Source: RUG563 sp045590215
GTDB taxonomy: Bacteria > Bacillota > Clostridia > Christensenellales > Aristaeellaceae
Reading direction: 5' to 3'
Assembly: GCA_045590215.1 (NCBI GenBank)
Contig: JAZNQO010000043.1
Span: 53,622 to 117,621, forward strand
Length of the DNA: 64,000 bases
Every line of letters starts with the position of its first letter. Within the stretch, counting starts at the first letter, position 1. Both the position numbers and the translations under genes were made by a program. Shown here piece by piece: positions 34,447-44,400 of this stretch. Below the pieces are notes generated by a model. The model searched no databases and was not told where the DNA came from. It was given only the letters and a program-made list of their open reading frames with translations.

Positions 34447-36174
34447 ATGCTTCATTCCTATATGCAATCAAAACATAAATGGCTCTTGTCCTTGGCAGCA
34501 GCTCTTCTTATGCTGGTTCTTATCTGCCCCGGCATGGCCGAAGAAAACGCTGCCCTTTCCTTCCGTCAAATGGCAAAGCCGTCCCAGGGCACTGTAACCA
34601 TCTTTGATGCCATCAGCAAGCAAAAGAGTGCAGTGGCGCAGGTGGCAAAAGGGGAGCAATGCGAAGTGATCGGCACAGCGGATAATTATTACCGTGTGCT
34701 CTATAACGGCCAGACGGGCTACGCCCTCAAAAGTAAGCTCACTGTGGAAGCGGTGCAGGCTTCCGTTCCCGAAGCCCTGTGCGATACCGTCAAACTCAAA
34801 ACCCCTATCCCCAACCGCCACGAAACCAACCTCTATATCGAAGGCACCATCACCGCCGAAAAACCCATCAAAACCCTGTTTATCTATATCTGGGATGAGA
34901 GACAGCAGCGCATCGAGCATGTCTATACCAAAGATTTTCCTTCCCCCTCTAACAAGATTGATACGAAGCAGCTTGAAAAATCTCTGCCCCTTTCCCGGTA
35001 TACAGGCGGAAGAAAAACGCTGATTCTGGAAGGCAATATGGACGGAGAAACGGTGGTGCTTTTCCGTTCTCCCTTCTATGTGATCGGCAGCTTACAGGAA
35101 CCTGTGCATATTACGAATAAATGCCGCAATCTGCCCGTATCTGTAACGGATGAAAAGGTTAGCACCGCATGGGTGCCCAAAAAATCCGAGCCGTCCCTTG
35201 TCGTGAAGCTGCCGGAAAATGCACAGCCTGCCCTGCTCAATCTGGAATGGAAAACCCTGCCCGATTCCGTGACGGTGGAGTTGCGAGACGCCACCGGGGA
35301 AACCTTGGAGACCATCGTGAAGCAAACGGGCTTCTATATGGACTCCATCCCGCTGAACAGTCAGGTGCGAAGTGCGGTTGTTACCCCCACGGGCTCCGAG
35401 GCCGCATTGGCCAACCTCCGTGTTTATGCGGAAGGCTATCCCACCTTGGACGTGCAAAACTGGGAACCGCTGCCCGAAAAGATTGATATTCTATTGTTAT
35501 CCACCCATCAGGACGATGAATTTCTTTTCTTCGGTGGTTCCATTCCCTATTATGCCGCAAGGGAAGATGCCACCATCGGCGTGCTTTACATGGCCGATTG
35601 CGGACGCCATCGCTACCGGGAAGCCCTGAACGGCTTATGGAGTGCCGGCCTTCGCCATCATCCCATTTTCTTCGGGCTGCTTGACGATTTCACCATGAGC
35701 ATTGACGAAGCCGCCGCCATGTGGCGCAATGATGACCTTGGCACAAAGCTGGTGCGCCTGATTCGCCAATATAAGCCGGATGTCATTTTAGCCCAGGATT
35801 TCAACGGCGAATACGGCCACGGCCAGCATAAATATGCCACCCGAACAGCCGCCGATTATTTCCAGCTGGCCGCCGATGCCTCATTCGACCCAGAATCCGC
35901 CGAAAAATACGGCACATGGCAGGTAAAGAAATTCTATGTCCATCTCTATGAAGAAAACCAGATTGTGATGGATTGGGATGTGCCGTTGGACGAAACGGGT
36001 GTCATCACCCCCATGTTCCTTGCATGGGAAGGCTATGATAAAAACAAATCCCAGTTGGCATCTTTCAGCATGGAAAGAGATGGCGTGATGTATGACAACA
36101 CCCTCTTTGGTCTTTATTACACAAGCGTCGGCCCGGATATTGAGAAAAACGATTTCCTGGAAAACCTGCGCTGA
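34447..36174 (+). CDS. secreted PIG-L family deacetylase with SH3-like domain
   Basis: This 575-residue protein has a signal peptide (cleavage near GMA-EE), an SH3-like domain (about residues 47-97), a central beta-rich region and a C-terminal PIG-L/LmbE deacetylase domain from about residue 345. The zinc motif is LLLSTHQDDEFLFFGG, with the third His in EYGHGQHKYATR. Family members remove the acetyl group from GlcNAc in lipids or small glycosides. AAGGAGAAGG supports the ATG at 34447. The divergent NAGPA/Lgt-like operon suggests a shared GlcNAc-bearing substrate, which is inference. Confidence 0.83.
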   Translation: MLHSYMQSKHKWLLSLAAALLMLVLICPGMAEENAALSFRQMAKPSQGTVTIFDAISKQKSAVAQVAKGEQCEVIGTADNYYRVLYNGQTGYALKSKLTVEAVQASVPEALCDTVKLKTPIPNRHETNLYIEGTITAEKPIKTLFIYIWDERQQRIEHVYTKDFPSPSNKIDTKQLEKSLPLSRYTGGRKTLILEGNMDGETVVLFRSPFYVIGSLQEPVHITNKCRNLPVSVTDEKVSTAWVPKKSEPSLVVKLPENAQPALLNLEWKTLPDSVTVELRDATGETLETIVKQTGFYMDSIPLNSQVRSAVVTPTGSEAALANLRVYAEGYPTLDVQNWEPLPEKIDILLLSTHQDDEFLFFGGSIPYYAAREDATIGVLYMADCGRHRYREALNGLWSAGLRHHPIFFGLLDDFTMSIDEAAAMWRNDDLGTKLVRLIRQYKPDVILAQDFNGEYGHGQHKYATRTAADYFQLAADASFDPESAEKYGTWQVKKFYVHLYEENQIVMDWDVPLDETGVITPMFLAWEGYDKNKSQLASFSMERDGVMYDNTLFGLYYTSVGPDIEKNDFLENLR

Positions 36175-36195
36175 CTGTAAAATCTCCATAAACAA

Positions 36196-36223
36196 ACGCC
36201 CTCCGAAAAGCCGGGGGCGTTTG
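36196..36223 (+). terminator. weak terminator-like hairpin after the deacetylase gene
   Basis: CAAACGCCC pairs with GGGCGTTTG around a GC-rich loop, but the following CTGTATTCTTC is a poor T tract. The rest of 36224-36428 shows no gene. Confidence 0.5.
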
Positions 36224-36428
36224 CTGTATTCTTCTGTTTCCGGGGGAACGATGGGATTTCCGTCAGGGCATCCGTTGCGCTGCACTCTTCGATGGAACAG
36301 GTGCCGTCTCGTCTCTTATGCCGATGCAGCCCAGATATACGCCCGTTTCGCTCGTTCGCATCTTCTCTCCGTATTCCAACCAGCCTATGGAGCCTTCTCT
36401 TTCAGATTTCAGAAGTTTTTGCCGTTTC

Positions 36429-37277
36429 TCACTTAAAATTTGCAACCACCACATGATCTGTTGTTCCGCAGATAAGCTCCGCCAGTTCCTGGGTGGAAAT
36501 CAGTTCCTGGCAGATGGTATACTCCCGTAAGATCATATACCATCCCCGAAACACCTCATAGCACAGAACGCCTTCTTCCTCCGCCGGGGTTTCGCCGGCC
36601 TCCATCGCCGCCACATCATAAACCGTCCAGCCGGTGAACGTTTTCCCATCCAGCGTGACATCCGTTATCTCCTCCAGCGACAGGGCTTCCCCGAAGGTCT
36701 GGCCGGGGTCAACGGTTACGATGATGGAGGAAGATTCATATTGCTCCCCTTCGCTGTCTATCTGCATAACGCCATCACCGCTGAGCAATGTGATGCTTGG
36801 AATTACGATGGTTTCTTCCGCATAAGGGGCATAATAGCTTTCCGCAGGAATGCCGGCCCACTTGGCCACATACATTACGCTCTTTTCCGGTACCGGCAGA
36901 TTCAGCAACTCTTCCGTGGTATACAGATAATCGGGGATCAGGCTGTATTCCTCCCATTCAAAGCCCTCTTCGTCCACGGTGATCATCACTTCCGCTTCCA
37001 TCCAGCCTTCAAACGTATCGCCCTCCATGACCGGCTCCACAGAAAGAACGCCGGATTGCTTTAGCACCTCGCCAATCTTCTGCCCCGGCACGCCGGACAA
37101 GCCCAAGCCGCCGGTTTCATAGGCTTCCTCCGTCCATGTGACATACAGCATGCCACCGCTTTCCTGATAGCCGTCAAACGTCACGTCCACTTCCATCGGC
37201 TCCCCTTCTGCGCAAGCGGCAAAAGCGGTCAGCAACAGGCAGAGCGCAACCATCATGATATACAGAGATTTTTTCAT
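36429..37277 (-). CDS. secreted protein with Listeria-Bacteroides-type repeats, unknown function
   Basis: This 282-residue protein has a signal peptide (AFAACA-EG at about residue 25). Repeated units, VEPVMEGDTFEGWM, VMYVAKWAG and VTLDGKTFTGWTVYD, resemble the small beta-grasp repeats of the Listeria-Bacteroides/InlB B-repeat kind found in surface adhesins. The protein is strongly acidic and has no LPXTG-like anchor. GGAGG precedes the ATG. Its role is unknown, perhaps binding at the surface. Confidence 0.6.
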   Translation of the reverse strand: MKKSLYIMMVALCLLLTAFAACAEGEPMEVDVTFDGYQESGGMLYVTWTEEAYETGGLGLSGVPGQKIGEVLKQSGVLSVEPVMEGDTFEGWMEAEVMITVDEEGFEWEEYSLIPDYLYTTEELLNLPVPEKSVMYVAKWAGIPAESYYAPYAEETIVIPSITLLSGDGVMQIDSEGEQYESSSIIVTVDPGQTFGEALSLEEITDVTLDGKTFTGWTVYDVAAMEAGETPAEEEGVLCYEVFRGWYMILREYTICQELISTQELAELICGTTDHVVVANFK

Positions 37278-37330
37278 GGCGTTATCCTCCATTGATCGAA
37301 AAAGATGAAACAGGTTTCACCCCTTCATCA

Positions 37331-39355
37331 TCAGGGCTCCACAATATTAAAGGGCATAAAGCCAACCATCGGAATTTGATTCATGGAGGATGCCAGTAGC
37401 GTAATCAGCGTTGCATCGCCTTCCACGGGGATGGCCGCCAGTGCTTCCGTATTATTTTGCAGAATATAGAGCAGCGCATTTTTCGGGCAGGTGATGGACA
37501 CATCCGCATCCGCCCGATGGGCGTTTTCATACACCAGCAGCACACCATTTTTGATGCGCAGCATATGCTGCTCGTTCATATCGGTCAGCGTCACGTTCAT
37601 CGTGAAATCATACTCCGCCATGGCCTGCTTATCCATCAGGATGGACATATAGTCAAAGATCATCGCCGGGGTCATTTGCATCACGATGCCGGAGTTTCTC
37701 GTCTGCTTCATGTTCTGGGATTGATTGCCGTGCCGCAGCTCCATCGCCGCCGTCAGATACGCATTGCGCCAGGGACCGGATTCCGCCTGATAGCCCAATT
37801 GCTCCAGCGCATCGGCGCACAAAAGCCGGGCGGCTTCATTGGCAGGATCTGCGAAAACAAGGGTATTGGTCACTTCCGCCACCCACTGATATTCGCCCTT
37901 GTCAAAGTCTTCCTTTGCCTTGCGCAGCACAGTCTCCGTGTCTCCCAGATATTCCACCCATTTCTTTGCGCTGTCCGTAGGGGTGAGGGGGTTCAGGTTC
38001 ACGGGATTAGCGTCATACCAGCCCATGAATTTCTGATACACGGCCTTTGCATTGTGCGCCACCGTGCCGTAATACTGCCGGGTATACCAAACCGTTTCAA
38101 GGGGTTTGGGCAATTTGATCATGTTGGAAATCTCGTCGGAGGTATAGCCCTGATTGATGTAGGTCAGCGTCTGGTCGTTGATAAATTTATACACGGCGGC
38201 GGTGTTGGTCATATACTCCACCACCGTTTCCTTGCCCCAGTGCGGCCAGTTATGGGACTGGAACACCACTTCCGCCTTATCGGCGTACCGGGTGATAGCT
38301 TCCGTAATATAGCCTGCCCATGCCGCCCCGTCACGCACCTGTGCCCCGCGCAGGGTGTAGAGGTTATGCAGCGTGCCGGTGCAGTTTTCCGCCATCCAAA
38401 GGGCTTTATACTTGGGCAGCCATGTATTCATTTCGGCAGGGGCTTCCGTGCCGGGGGTCATCTGGAATTCCATTTCCACGCCGTCAATCACAAGGGTCTC
38501 GCCGGTTTGGGTCACTTCATAGGTGGGCATCAGAAAGGACACCAGCCCCGTGGACTGGCCCATGCCGATGCCCTGCGCCATCTTCCCGGTCACGCCGGGG
38601 GTCAGCAGCACGCCGTACTGGTAATTGGCGCGCCGGGTCATGGCCTTGCCGGCATAAATGTTTTCGGAAATGGCATGCTCCGCAAAGCCCTTCGGCACAA
38701 TGATCGGCACTTTGCCGCTGGCAATCTGCTCCTCAATGGGGAGGCTGGGGTCAGCGGCTTCTTCTTCCTTCATCACGCCCAGAATGCCGCCGAAATGATC
38801 CGCATGGGGATGGGAAATAATCACCGCCTTGACAGGGAAAGAGCCAAGGTTCTTTTCAATCAGCTGCATAGCGGCCTGCGCCGTCTCAACACACATGGTA
38901 GCATCGAACACGATCCAGCCCGTGTCCCCTTTCACCACCGTCAGATTGGCCATGTCATAGCCCCGCACCTGATAAATGCCCTCGCACACTTCAAACAGGC
39001 CATAGGCATGGTTGTTGCGTGTGTTTTCCCAGAGGCTGGGGTTCACGGTGTCCGGGGCCTTTTCGTAATCGTGCAGGAAGCTGTATGCCGCCTGACTCCA
39101 GATCACATTGCCCTCCGCATCCTTGATTTCCAGCTTTTCCGGCGCATCAATCAGATTGCGCACGGCGTTGTCATATTCGCTGGTGTCCTCAAAATCCAAA
39201 AGGGAATACATGGCAGAATTCACCTGCACCGTATATTCGCTGGCCTGCTTGGGCTCTTTGCTCAATTTCAGCTCGCCAATCAGCCCTTCCCCCTCCGCAT
39301 ATGCGCAGGACGCCAGCATCACCGCCGCCAACATCATCGCAAAAATTCGTTTCAT
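37331..39355 (-). CDS. secreted metallo-beta-lactamase-fold alkylsulfatase-like protein
   Basis: This 674-residue protein is of the BDS1/SdsA1 linear alkylsulfatase family. After a signal peptide (AYA-EG), the zinc motif is VIISHPHADHFGG, with MTPGTEAPAEMN, MAENCTGTLHNLYTLRGA and SHNWPHWG as later family blocks. A dimerisation region and a C-terminal SCP2-like domain follow. MLASCAYA could also be read as a lipobox. Expected reaction: hydrolysis of a primary alkyl sulfate ester to alcohol and sulfate. AAGGGAG precedes the ATG at 39355. Confidence 0.82.
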   Translation of the reverse strand: MKRIFAMMLAAVMLASCAYAEGEGLIGELKLSKEPKQASEYTVQVNSAMYSLLDFEDTSEYDNAVRNLIDAPEKLEIKDAEGNVIWSQAAYSFLHDYEKAPDTVNPSLWENTRNNHAYGLFEVCEGIYQVRGYDMANLTVVKGDTGWIVFDATMCVETAQAAMQLIEKNLGSFPVKAVIISHPHADHFGGILGVMKEEEAADPSLPIEEQIASGKVPIIVPKGFAEHAISENIYAGKAMTRRANYQYGVLLTPGVTGKMAQGIGMGQSTGLVSFLMPTYEVTQTGETLVIDGVEMEFQMTPGTEAPAEMNTWLPKYKALWMAENCTGTLHNLYTLRGAQVRDGAAWAGYITEAITRYADKAEVVFQSHNWPHWGKETVVEYMTNTAAVYKFINDQTLTYINQGYTSDEISNMIKLPKPLETVWYTRQYYGTVAHNAKAVYQKFMGWYDANPVNLNPLTPTDSAKKWVEYLGDTETVLRKAKEDFDKGEYQWVAEVTNTLVFADPANEAARLLCADALEQLGYQAESGPWRNAYLTAAMELRHGNQSQNMKQTRNSGIVMQMTPAMIFDYMSILMDKQAMAEYDFTMNVTLTDMNEQHMLRIKNGVLLVYENAHRADADVSITCPKNALLYILQNNTEALAAIPVEGDATLITLLASSMNQIPMVGFMPFNIVEP

Positions 39356-39464
39356 CTTTTTCTCCCTTTCTGTCACACGATATATTTTATGCCTTCCGTT
39401 TCTTAAATAATCAATCCCGAAAACAACACCTGAAAATATCCCAGCCATTTTCTTCGGGAATGGG

Positions 39465-39880
39465 TTACATAACGCCATGCACCAGATTCAGCCCCTGCAC
39501 AAACTGCAGCACTTCAGCCGCTTCGGGGGAAGTGATGTTTTCCGCAGCGGCTGCAGCAACATAGGTGCCGTTGGACATGAGGAAGCGGGTCAAATAGTCT
39601 CCCTGCCAGCCGCCAAAGCCATACACATTTGTCACGCCGCCAGCATCCTTGGCACACAGGAAAGAAAATTCCACATAATCATCGTCCAGATATTTCTTGA
39701 ACAGGTTATTGCCGCCGCTGCGCTTGGTGCGCAGATGCCGGGCAACGGAACCATTCCCTTCGGAAGCGTTATCACCCATAGCTTCGTTCTCCACATCCCA
39801 GCAATAAATCACGCCGGGTTATTTTTCTTCAAAGCGGGTAATCACCTGCTCGATGCGGGATTATGTGCATGCCCGGATGG
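39465..39880 (-). pseudogene. remnant: GH10 xylanase fragment joined to solute-binding-protein fragment
   Basis: Read on the minus strand, EQVITRFEEK-stop-PGVIYCWDVENEAMGDN matches the catalytic region of GH10 xylanases (WDVVNEA), with a TAA at 39819-39821 where Tyr is expected. The frame continues with VEFSFLCAKDAGG (GH10-like), then changes to GGWQGDYLTRFLMSNGTYVA and SPEAAEVLQFVQGL, which resembles an extracellular sugar-binding protein. No full gene can be assembled. It looks like a decayed fusion of deleted plant-polysaccharide genes. Confidence 0.6.
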
Positions 39881-39934
39881 TTTTTGGCATCGGCATAAGG
39901 ATTCTTCGTTTTTTATTTTCTTCTCTATCTTGCG

Positions 39935-40774
39935 TCACAGGCAGTTTTTCAGTGCCTCGCAAGCCGCATCAAAGGCAGCATCACTGCTTTCATAGCAATA
40001 GGGATCGATCTTCGTTTCTTCCCCCTTGCGTTCCAGATCTTTCAGCCCGGCAAAGACGCTCAAATGGGGTTCGACGGTCATATCTTTGCCGCCACGGGCC
40101 ACAAAATCCGCCACGATCTTTTTCACATTCCCGATGCCGCTGCCGGCAGGCACCACTTTGCCATCCGCCAGTGCATCTTTGATGTGCAGGTAACGGGTGC
40201 GGTCCGCCAGCAATTTCCATGCTTCCCACGTATCCTGACCGCACTGCACATAATTGGCCGGGTCAAACACATTGGCAAGGCTCGGAAAAATATCCAACAG
40301 TTCCCTGCAGGGGACAGCCTTATCGCCATAAATGCCCTTTTCATTTTCATGGCAAAGGGTGATGCCGGTGCCTTCCGCCAGATTTACCATCTGCCCCACC
40401 TGGTCAATCACCTTCTGCCGCCAAGGCGCAATCTCATCCCCGGGCATATAGAAAGAGAACATCCGCACATTTTTCGCCCCCAGCACATCCGCCAGCGTCA
40501 GCACATGCCGCAGCTTTTCCAGATGCGCCGGAAAATTGCCATCCACAATGCCAATCTTCCCAATGGGCGAACCCATGCTCCACACGCAAAGCCCGGCGTC
40601 ATCCATCTTGCGGCGCACTTCCTTTGCCTTTTCCAGCGTAATATCCGCGATGCTCTGCCCGTCCACACCCCGGATTTCCAATCCCTGCAAGCCGTTGCGC
40701 TGCATGGCTGCAATCTGCCCGTCAATCATCCCGCTGGCCTCATCCGCAAAAGCGTAAATATTCAATGCCTTCAT
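39935..40774 (-). CDS. sugar phosphate isomerase/epimerase-like TIM barrel protein
   Basis: This 279-residue protein is of the xylose-isomerase-like AP endonuclease 2 fold. GLQGLEIRGVDG, ITLCHENEKGIYGDK, NVFDPANYVQCGQD, YLHIKDAL and MTVEPHL supply the conserved Glu, Asp and His metal ligands. Members isomerise or epimerise sugars. It is monocistronic with its own promoter and lies after the carbohydrate-gene remnant on the same strand. The substrate is unknown. Confidence 0.82.
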   Translation of the reverse strand: MKALNIYAFADEASGMIDGQIAAMQRNGLQGLEIRGVDGQSIADITLEKAKEVRRKMDDAGLCVWSMGSPIGKIGIVDGNFPAHLEKLRHVLTLADVLGAKNVRMFSFYMPGDEIAPWRQKVIDQVGQMVNLAEGTGITLCHENEKGIYGDKAVPCRELLDIFPSLANVFDPANYVQCGQDTWEAWKLLADRTRYLHIKDALADGKVVPAGSGIGNVKKIVADFVARGGKDMTVEPHLSVFAGLKDLERKGEETKIDPYCYESSDAAFDAACEALKNCL

Positions 40775-40822
40775 TTCATTTCTTCCTCCTTATCCCTGTT
40801 CCTTTCCTTCGGTAACATCATA

Positions 40823-40852
40823 ATTATATATCAACTTTTCGCAAAATTGCAA
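40823..40852 (-). promoter_or_regulatory. promoter of the TIM-barrel isomerase gene
   Basis: On the minus strand TTGCAA (40847-40852), 18 bp and perfect TATAAT (40823-40828). Confidence 0.65.
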
Positions 40853-41167
40853 TTCTGTATTCATTTATTATTGCACATTTTGTTTTCAAATTAATAAGTG
40901 CCTGCCTTTCCGGCATCCTGTGGCGTTTTTTCAACGCCAAGCAATTACGGCAAACCAAATTTTCATTGCAAACAAGCCGTTCCTCTTCATTTATTTCGTT
41001 CTGGTCTAAAGTTTTACATATATTATTGGCATTCTCTTTGTTTTCCCTTCCCTGAAATAAAGTACCGCATATAAAGAACAAGAAGCTGCTGTCAGTAAAA
41101 GGGATGGAAAGGAAGGAGTTGTCCTTCGCATTACATCATGATGTGCTACGGCGAATAACTACAAAAA
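40853..41167. other. A+T-rich intergenic region, no supported gene
   Basis: A minus-strand open frame of about 85 codons crosses this stretch but lacks a ribosome site, has no recognisable domain and runs through hairpins such as GGCGTT..AACGCC (about 40921-40939). I do not call it a gene. It separates the isomerase gene from the tRNA-Ala transcription unit. Confidence 0.45.
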
Positions 41168-41190
41168 AACCAAACCATGAAAGGTTTGGC
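41168..41190 (-). terminator. terminator of the tRNA-Ala gene
   Basis: On the minus strand CCAAACC and GGTTTGG form a stem followed by TTTTTTTG, immediately 3' of the tRNA. Confidence 0.85.
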
Positions 41191-41198
41191 TTTATTTG

Positions 41199-41274
41199 TG
41201 GTGGAGTATAGGGGAGTCGAACCCCTGGCCTCGACAATGCGAATGTCGCGCGCTACCAACTGCGCTAATACCCC
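41199..41274 (-). tRNA. tRNA-Ala (anticodon CGC)
   Basis: A 76-nt cloverleaf. The anticodon stem CGACA/TGTCG encloses TTCGCAT (anticodon CGC, codon GCG). The acceptor GGGGTAT/ATACTCC has the G3-U70 wobble pair that marks alanine tRNAs. CCA is encoded. Confidence 0.93.
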
Positions 41275-41351
41275 GTGTGTTTTGAGTGCTTTGATAGTAT
41301 AGCACGGAAGGGATGAAAATGCAAGGGCGGGAAGAAAAAAACAGCAAAACA

Positions 41352-41384
41352 AAAGTGCTGCTGCGAGTGGACTTTCGCAGCAGC
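41352..41384 (-). terminator. terminator of the arginine operon
   Basis: On the minus strand a 10-bp stem GCTGCTGCGA/TCGCAGCAGC is followed by ACTTTTGTTTTG. It lies about 90 bases after the carB::dapF stop. Confidence 0.8.
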
Positions 41385-41474
41385 AGACATTTTGTATTCC
41401 GTTCAGCGGCCTGACGGCTCATTTGGTCAAGGTAACAGCCGGAAAGCCTTTTCTGACAAGCCTTCCGCTTGAAA

Positions 41475-44400
41475 TCAATACGCAAACATCCCCTCATACA
41501 CAAGCGTCGTATGCCCGGTGAGGGTCACACCACGGTCGGCATAGGTGACGAAGAGGTCGCCGCCCTTGAGGTGCACGGTGATCTGGGTATCCTTATCGCA
41601 AAAGCCATTTTCCACCGCCGCCACCACCGCTGCGCAGGCTCCGGTGCCGCAGGCGAAGGTTTCGCCACTGCCACGCTCCCAGACCCGGACACGCAGCGTG
41701 GTTCTGTTCACCACCCGGACAAACTCCGTATTGATCCGTTCCGGGAATTCGGGAGCATATTCAAACATGGGACCGATTTGCGGCAAATCCAAGCCGTTCA
41801 GACCTTCCGGGAACAGCACGCAATGGGGATTGCCCACCGACACGCAGGTAACCGGATAGGTTTCGCCATTCACGGTCAAAGGATAGGCGATCAGCTTTTC
41901 CGCTGGGATGGTGGTGGGCAGGTTCTGGGCCTGCAAATCCACCTTGCCCATGTTCACCGACACGGAGGACACAAGGCCGTTTCGCAGGTACAATTTCAGG
42001 CTGTACACATGGCCGCCCACTTCGATGGTCATATTTTCGCTGCGGACATAGCCCTTATCGTAAAGATATTTAGCCATGCAGCGGATGTTATTGCCAGCCA
42101 TGCGGCCTTCGCTGCCGTCCCGGTTGAAGGAGCGCATCTTGGCGTCCGCAACCTTGGACGTTTCCATCAGCACAATGCCGTCGCCGCCGATACCGTAATG
42201 TGCCTGGCACAACTGCACGCACAAAGATTCGGGGCAGGTGATACGGCCATCGAAATTCTCAATGAAAATATAGTCATTGCCGCAGGACTGCATCTTGGCA
42301 AAGGAAATTTTCTGCCGCCAGGAGCGCATGGCATTGATATCCACAAGCTCCGTGTTTCCGGCATTGAACCGGCTTTCCAGCATCTTGGCCAAGGCATCCG
42401 CTGTATCAACGGAAGTGATGCAGGGAATGCCAAGCTGCATGGCTCTGCGATGGAGCAGGATATAATCCCCCACCGTGGCATCCTTCACAGCCCCGGTATA
42501 CACAATATAGTCCAGCTTGCCGCTTTCCATCAGCTGCATCAGGGCATCGCTTTCCGTGGCGTTTTGCACCGCCGTCACCTGAACGCCCATTTGCCTGATG
42601 GCACCAGCCGTGCCGGATGTGGCATAGAGGCTCATGCCAAGGTCGGAAAACCGCTTGGCCAGGGCGATGATTTCCGGGTAATCGTTTTCTTCCACGCTGA
42701 TGAGCACGCCGGGCTTGCGGCTGCCATGCAGGGAGGGCACGGAGAACCCGGCAGCGGTGAGCCCCTTGAACAGGGCTTCTTCCTCCGTTTTGCCAATGCC
42801 CAGCACTTCGCCCGTGGATTTCATTTCGGGGCCAAGGATGGAATTGGCATCGTTCAACTTTTCAAAGCTGAAAACAGGCACTTTCACGGCGCAATAAGGC
42901 GGCGTGCGGTAAAGCCCTGTGCCGTAACCCATATCGCAAAGCCTTTCGCCCAGCATCACCCGGCTGGCCAAGTCCACCATGGGCACATCCGTCACTTTGC
43001 TGATGTAGGGCACCGTCCGGGACGCACGGGGGTTCACCTCAATCACATACAGTTCATCCTGATAAATCAGATACTGGATGTTGATAAGTCCCTTTGTTTT
43101 CAAAGCCAGAGCCAGCTTTTCGGAGCAATCCACCACCTTTTGCAGGTGCTGGTCGTTGAGGTTATAGGGAGGATAGACGGAAATGGAATCGCCGCTATGG
43201 ACGCCGGCACGCTCGATATGCTCCATAATGCCGGGAATCAATACGCTTTCGCCGTCGGAAATGGCGTCCACTTCCAGTTCCGTTCCGGGCATATACTGGT
43301 CAACCAATACCGGGTTATCAATGCCCCCGGCCAGAATGGTTTCCATGTATCGCCTTGTCACTTCGGGGGTGCGGGAGATGGTCATGTTCTGGCCGCCGAT
43401 GACGTAAGACGGCCGAAGCAATACAGGATAGCCCAATTCTTCCGCTGCCGCCAAAGCTTCTTCCACCGTGTTCACGCCCATGCCTCGGGGACGCCGAATG
43501 CCGAACTGCTCCAGCAGGGCATCAAACCGGGCTCGGTCTTCCGCCATATCAATGGATTCGGCAGAGGTTCCCAGGATGCGGATACCCATTTCATCCAGGA
43601 AACCCGTCAGCTTAATGGCCGTCTGGCCGCCAAAGGCCACCACCACGCCCACAGGCTTTTCCACCTCAATAATCTGCATCACATCTTCCGGCGTCAGGGG
43701 TTCAAAATACAGCCGGTCGGCAGTATCATAGTCCGTGGAAACGGTTTCGGGGTTGTTGTTGACGATCACCACATCATAGCCCATCTTTTGCAGCGTCCAC
43801 ACGCAGTGCACGGAGCTATAGTCAAATTCAATGCCCTGCCCGATGCGGATGGGGCCGCTGCCCAGCACCATAATCACGGGCTTGCCGCTGCGCCTGAACG
43901 CCCGGCTTTCGCAGAAATTGCCGAAGGAAGAATAGAAATAGGGGGTCTTGGCGGCGTATTCCGCAGCGCAGGTATCCACCATCTGATAGGAGAAGGAAAA
44001 TTCCGGCACTTCCTTCGCCCCGGACAGCCGTTTGATTACCTTATCCGGATAGCCAAGGAGTTTTGCTTCCTGATATAGTTCATCCGTGAACGGCTGCTGC
44101 TGCAATTTCTCTTCAAACTGCGCCAGATGCAGCATCCGATTCAAAAACCACTTGTCAATCTTCGTTATTTCGTGAATTTCTTCAACGGAAACGCCCGTCT
44201 TCAACGCTTCAAAGACGGTGAAAATACGCCTGTCATCCTGCCGGGCAAGCCTTTCCTTCACAGGGGCGTCGTCTATCGGCAGAGCGTTCAGGGAATCCAA
44301 GCCAATTTCCGCCCCACGAACGGCCTTCATCAAGCCCTCTTCAAATGTCTGCCCGATGGACATCACTTCGCCGGTGGCCTTCATCTGGGTGCCCAGTTTC

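Noticed and set aside
40824..41081. 85-codon frame with several Cys in the A+T-rich region before tRNA-Ala
   Set aside because: No ribosome site, crosses hairpins and a promoter, and no recognisable fold.
42290..42330. Assembly frameshift or missed stop as the cause of the carB-dapF fusion
   Set aside because: The frame is continuous with normal codon use on both sides, both domains are complete, and no ribosome site or start precedes the DapF part.
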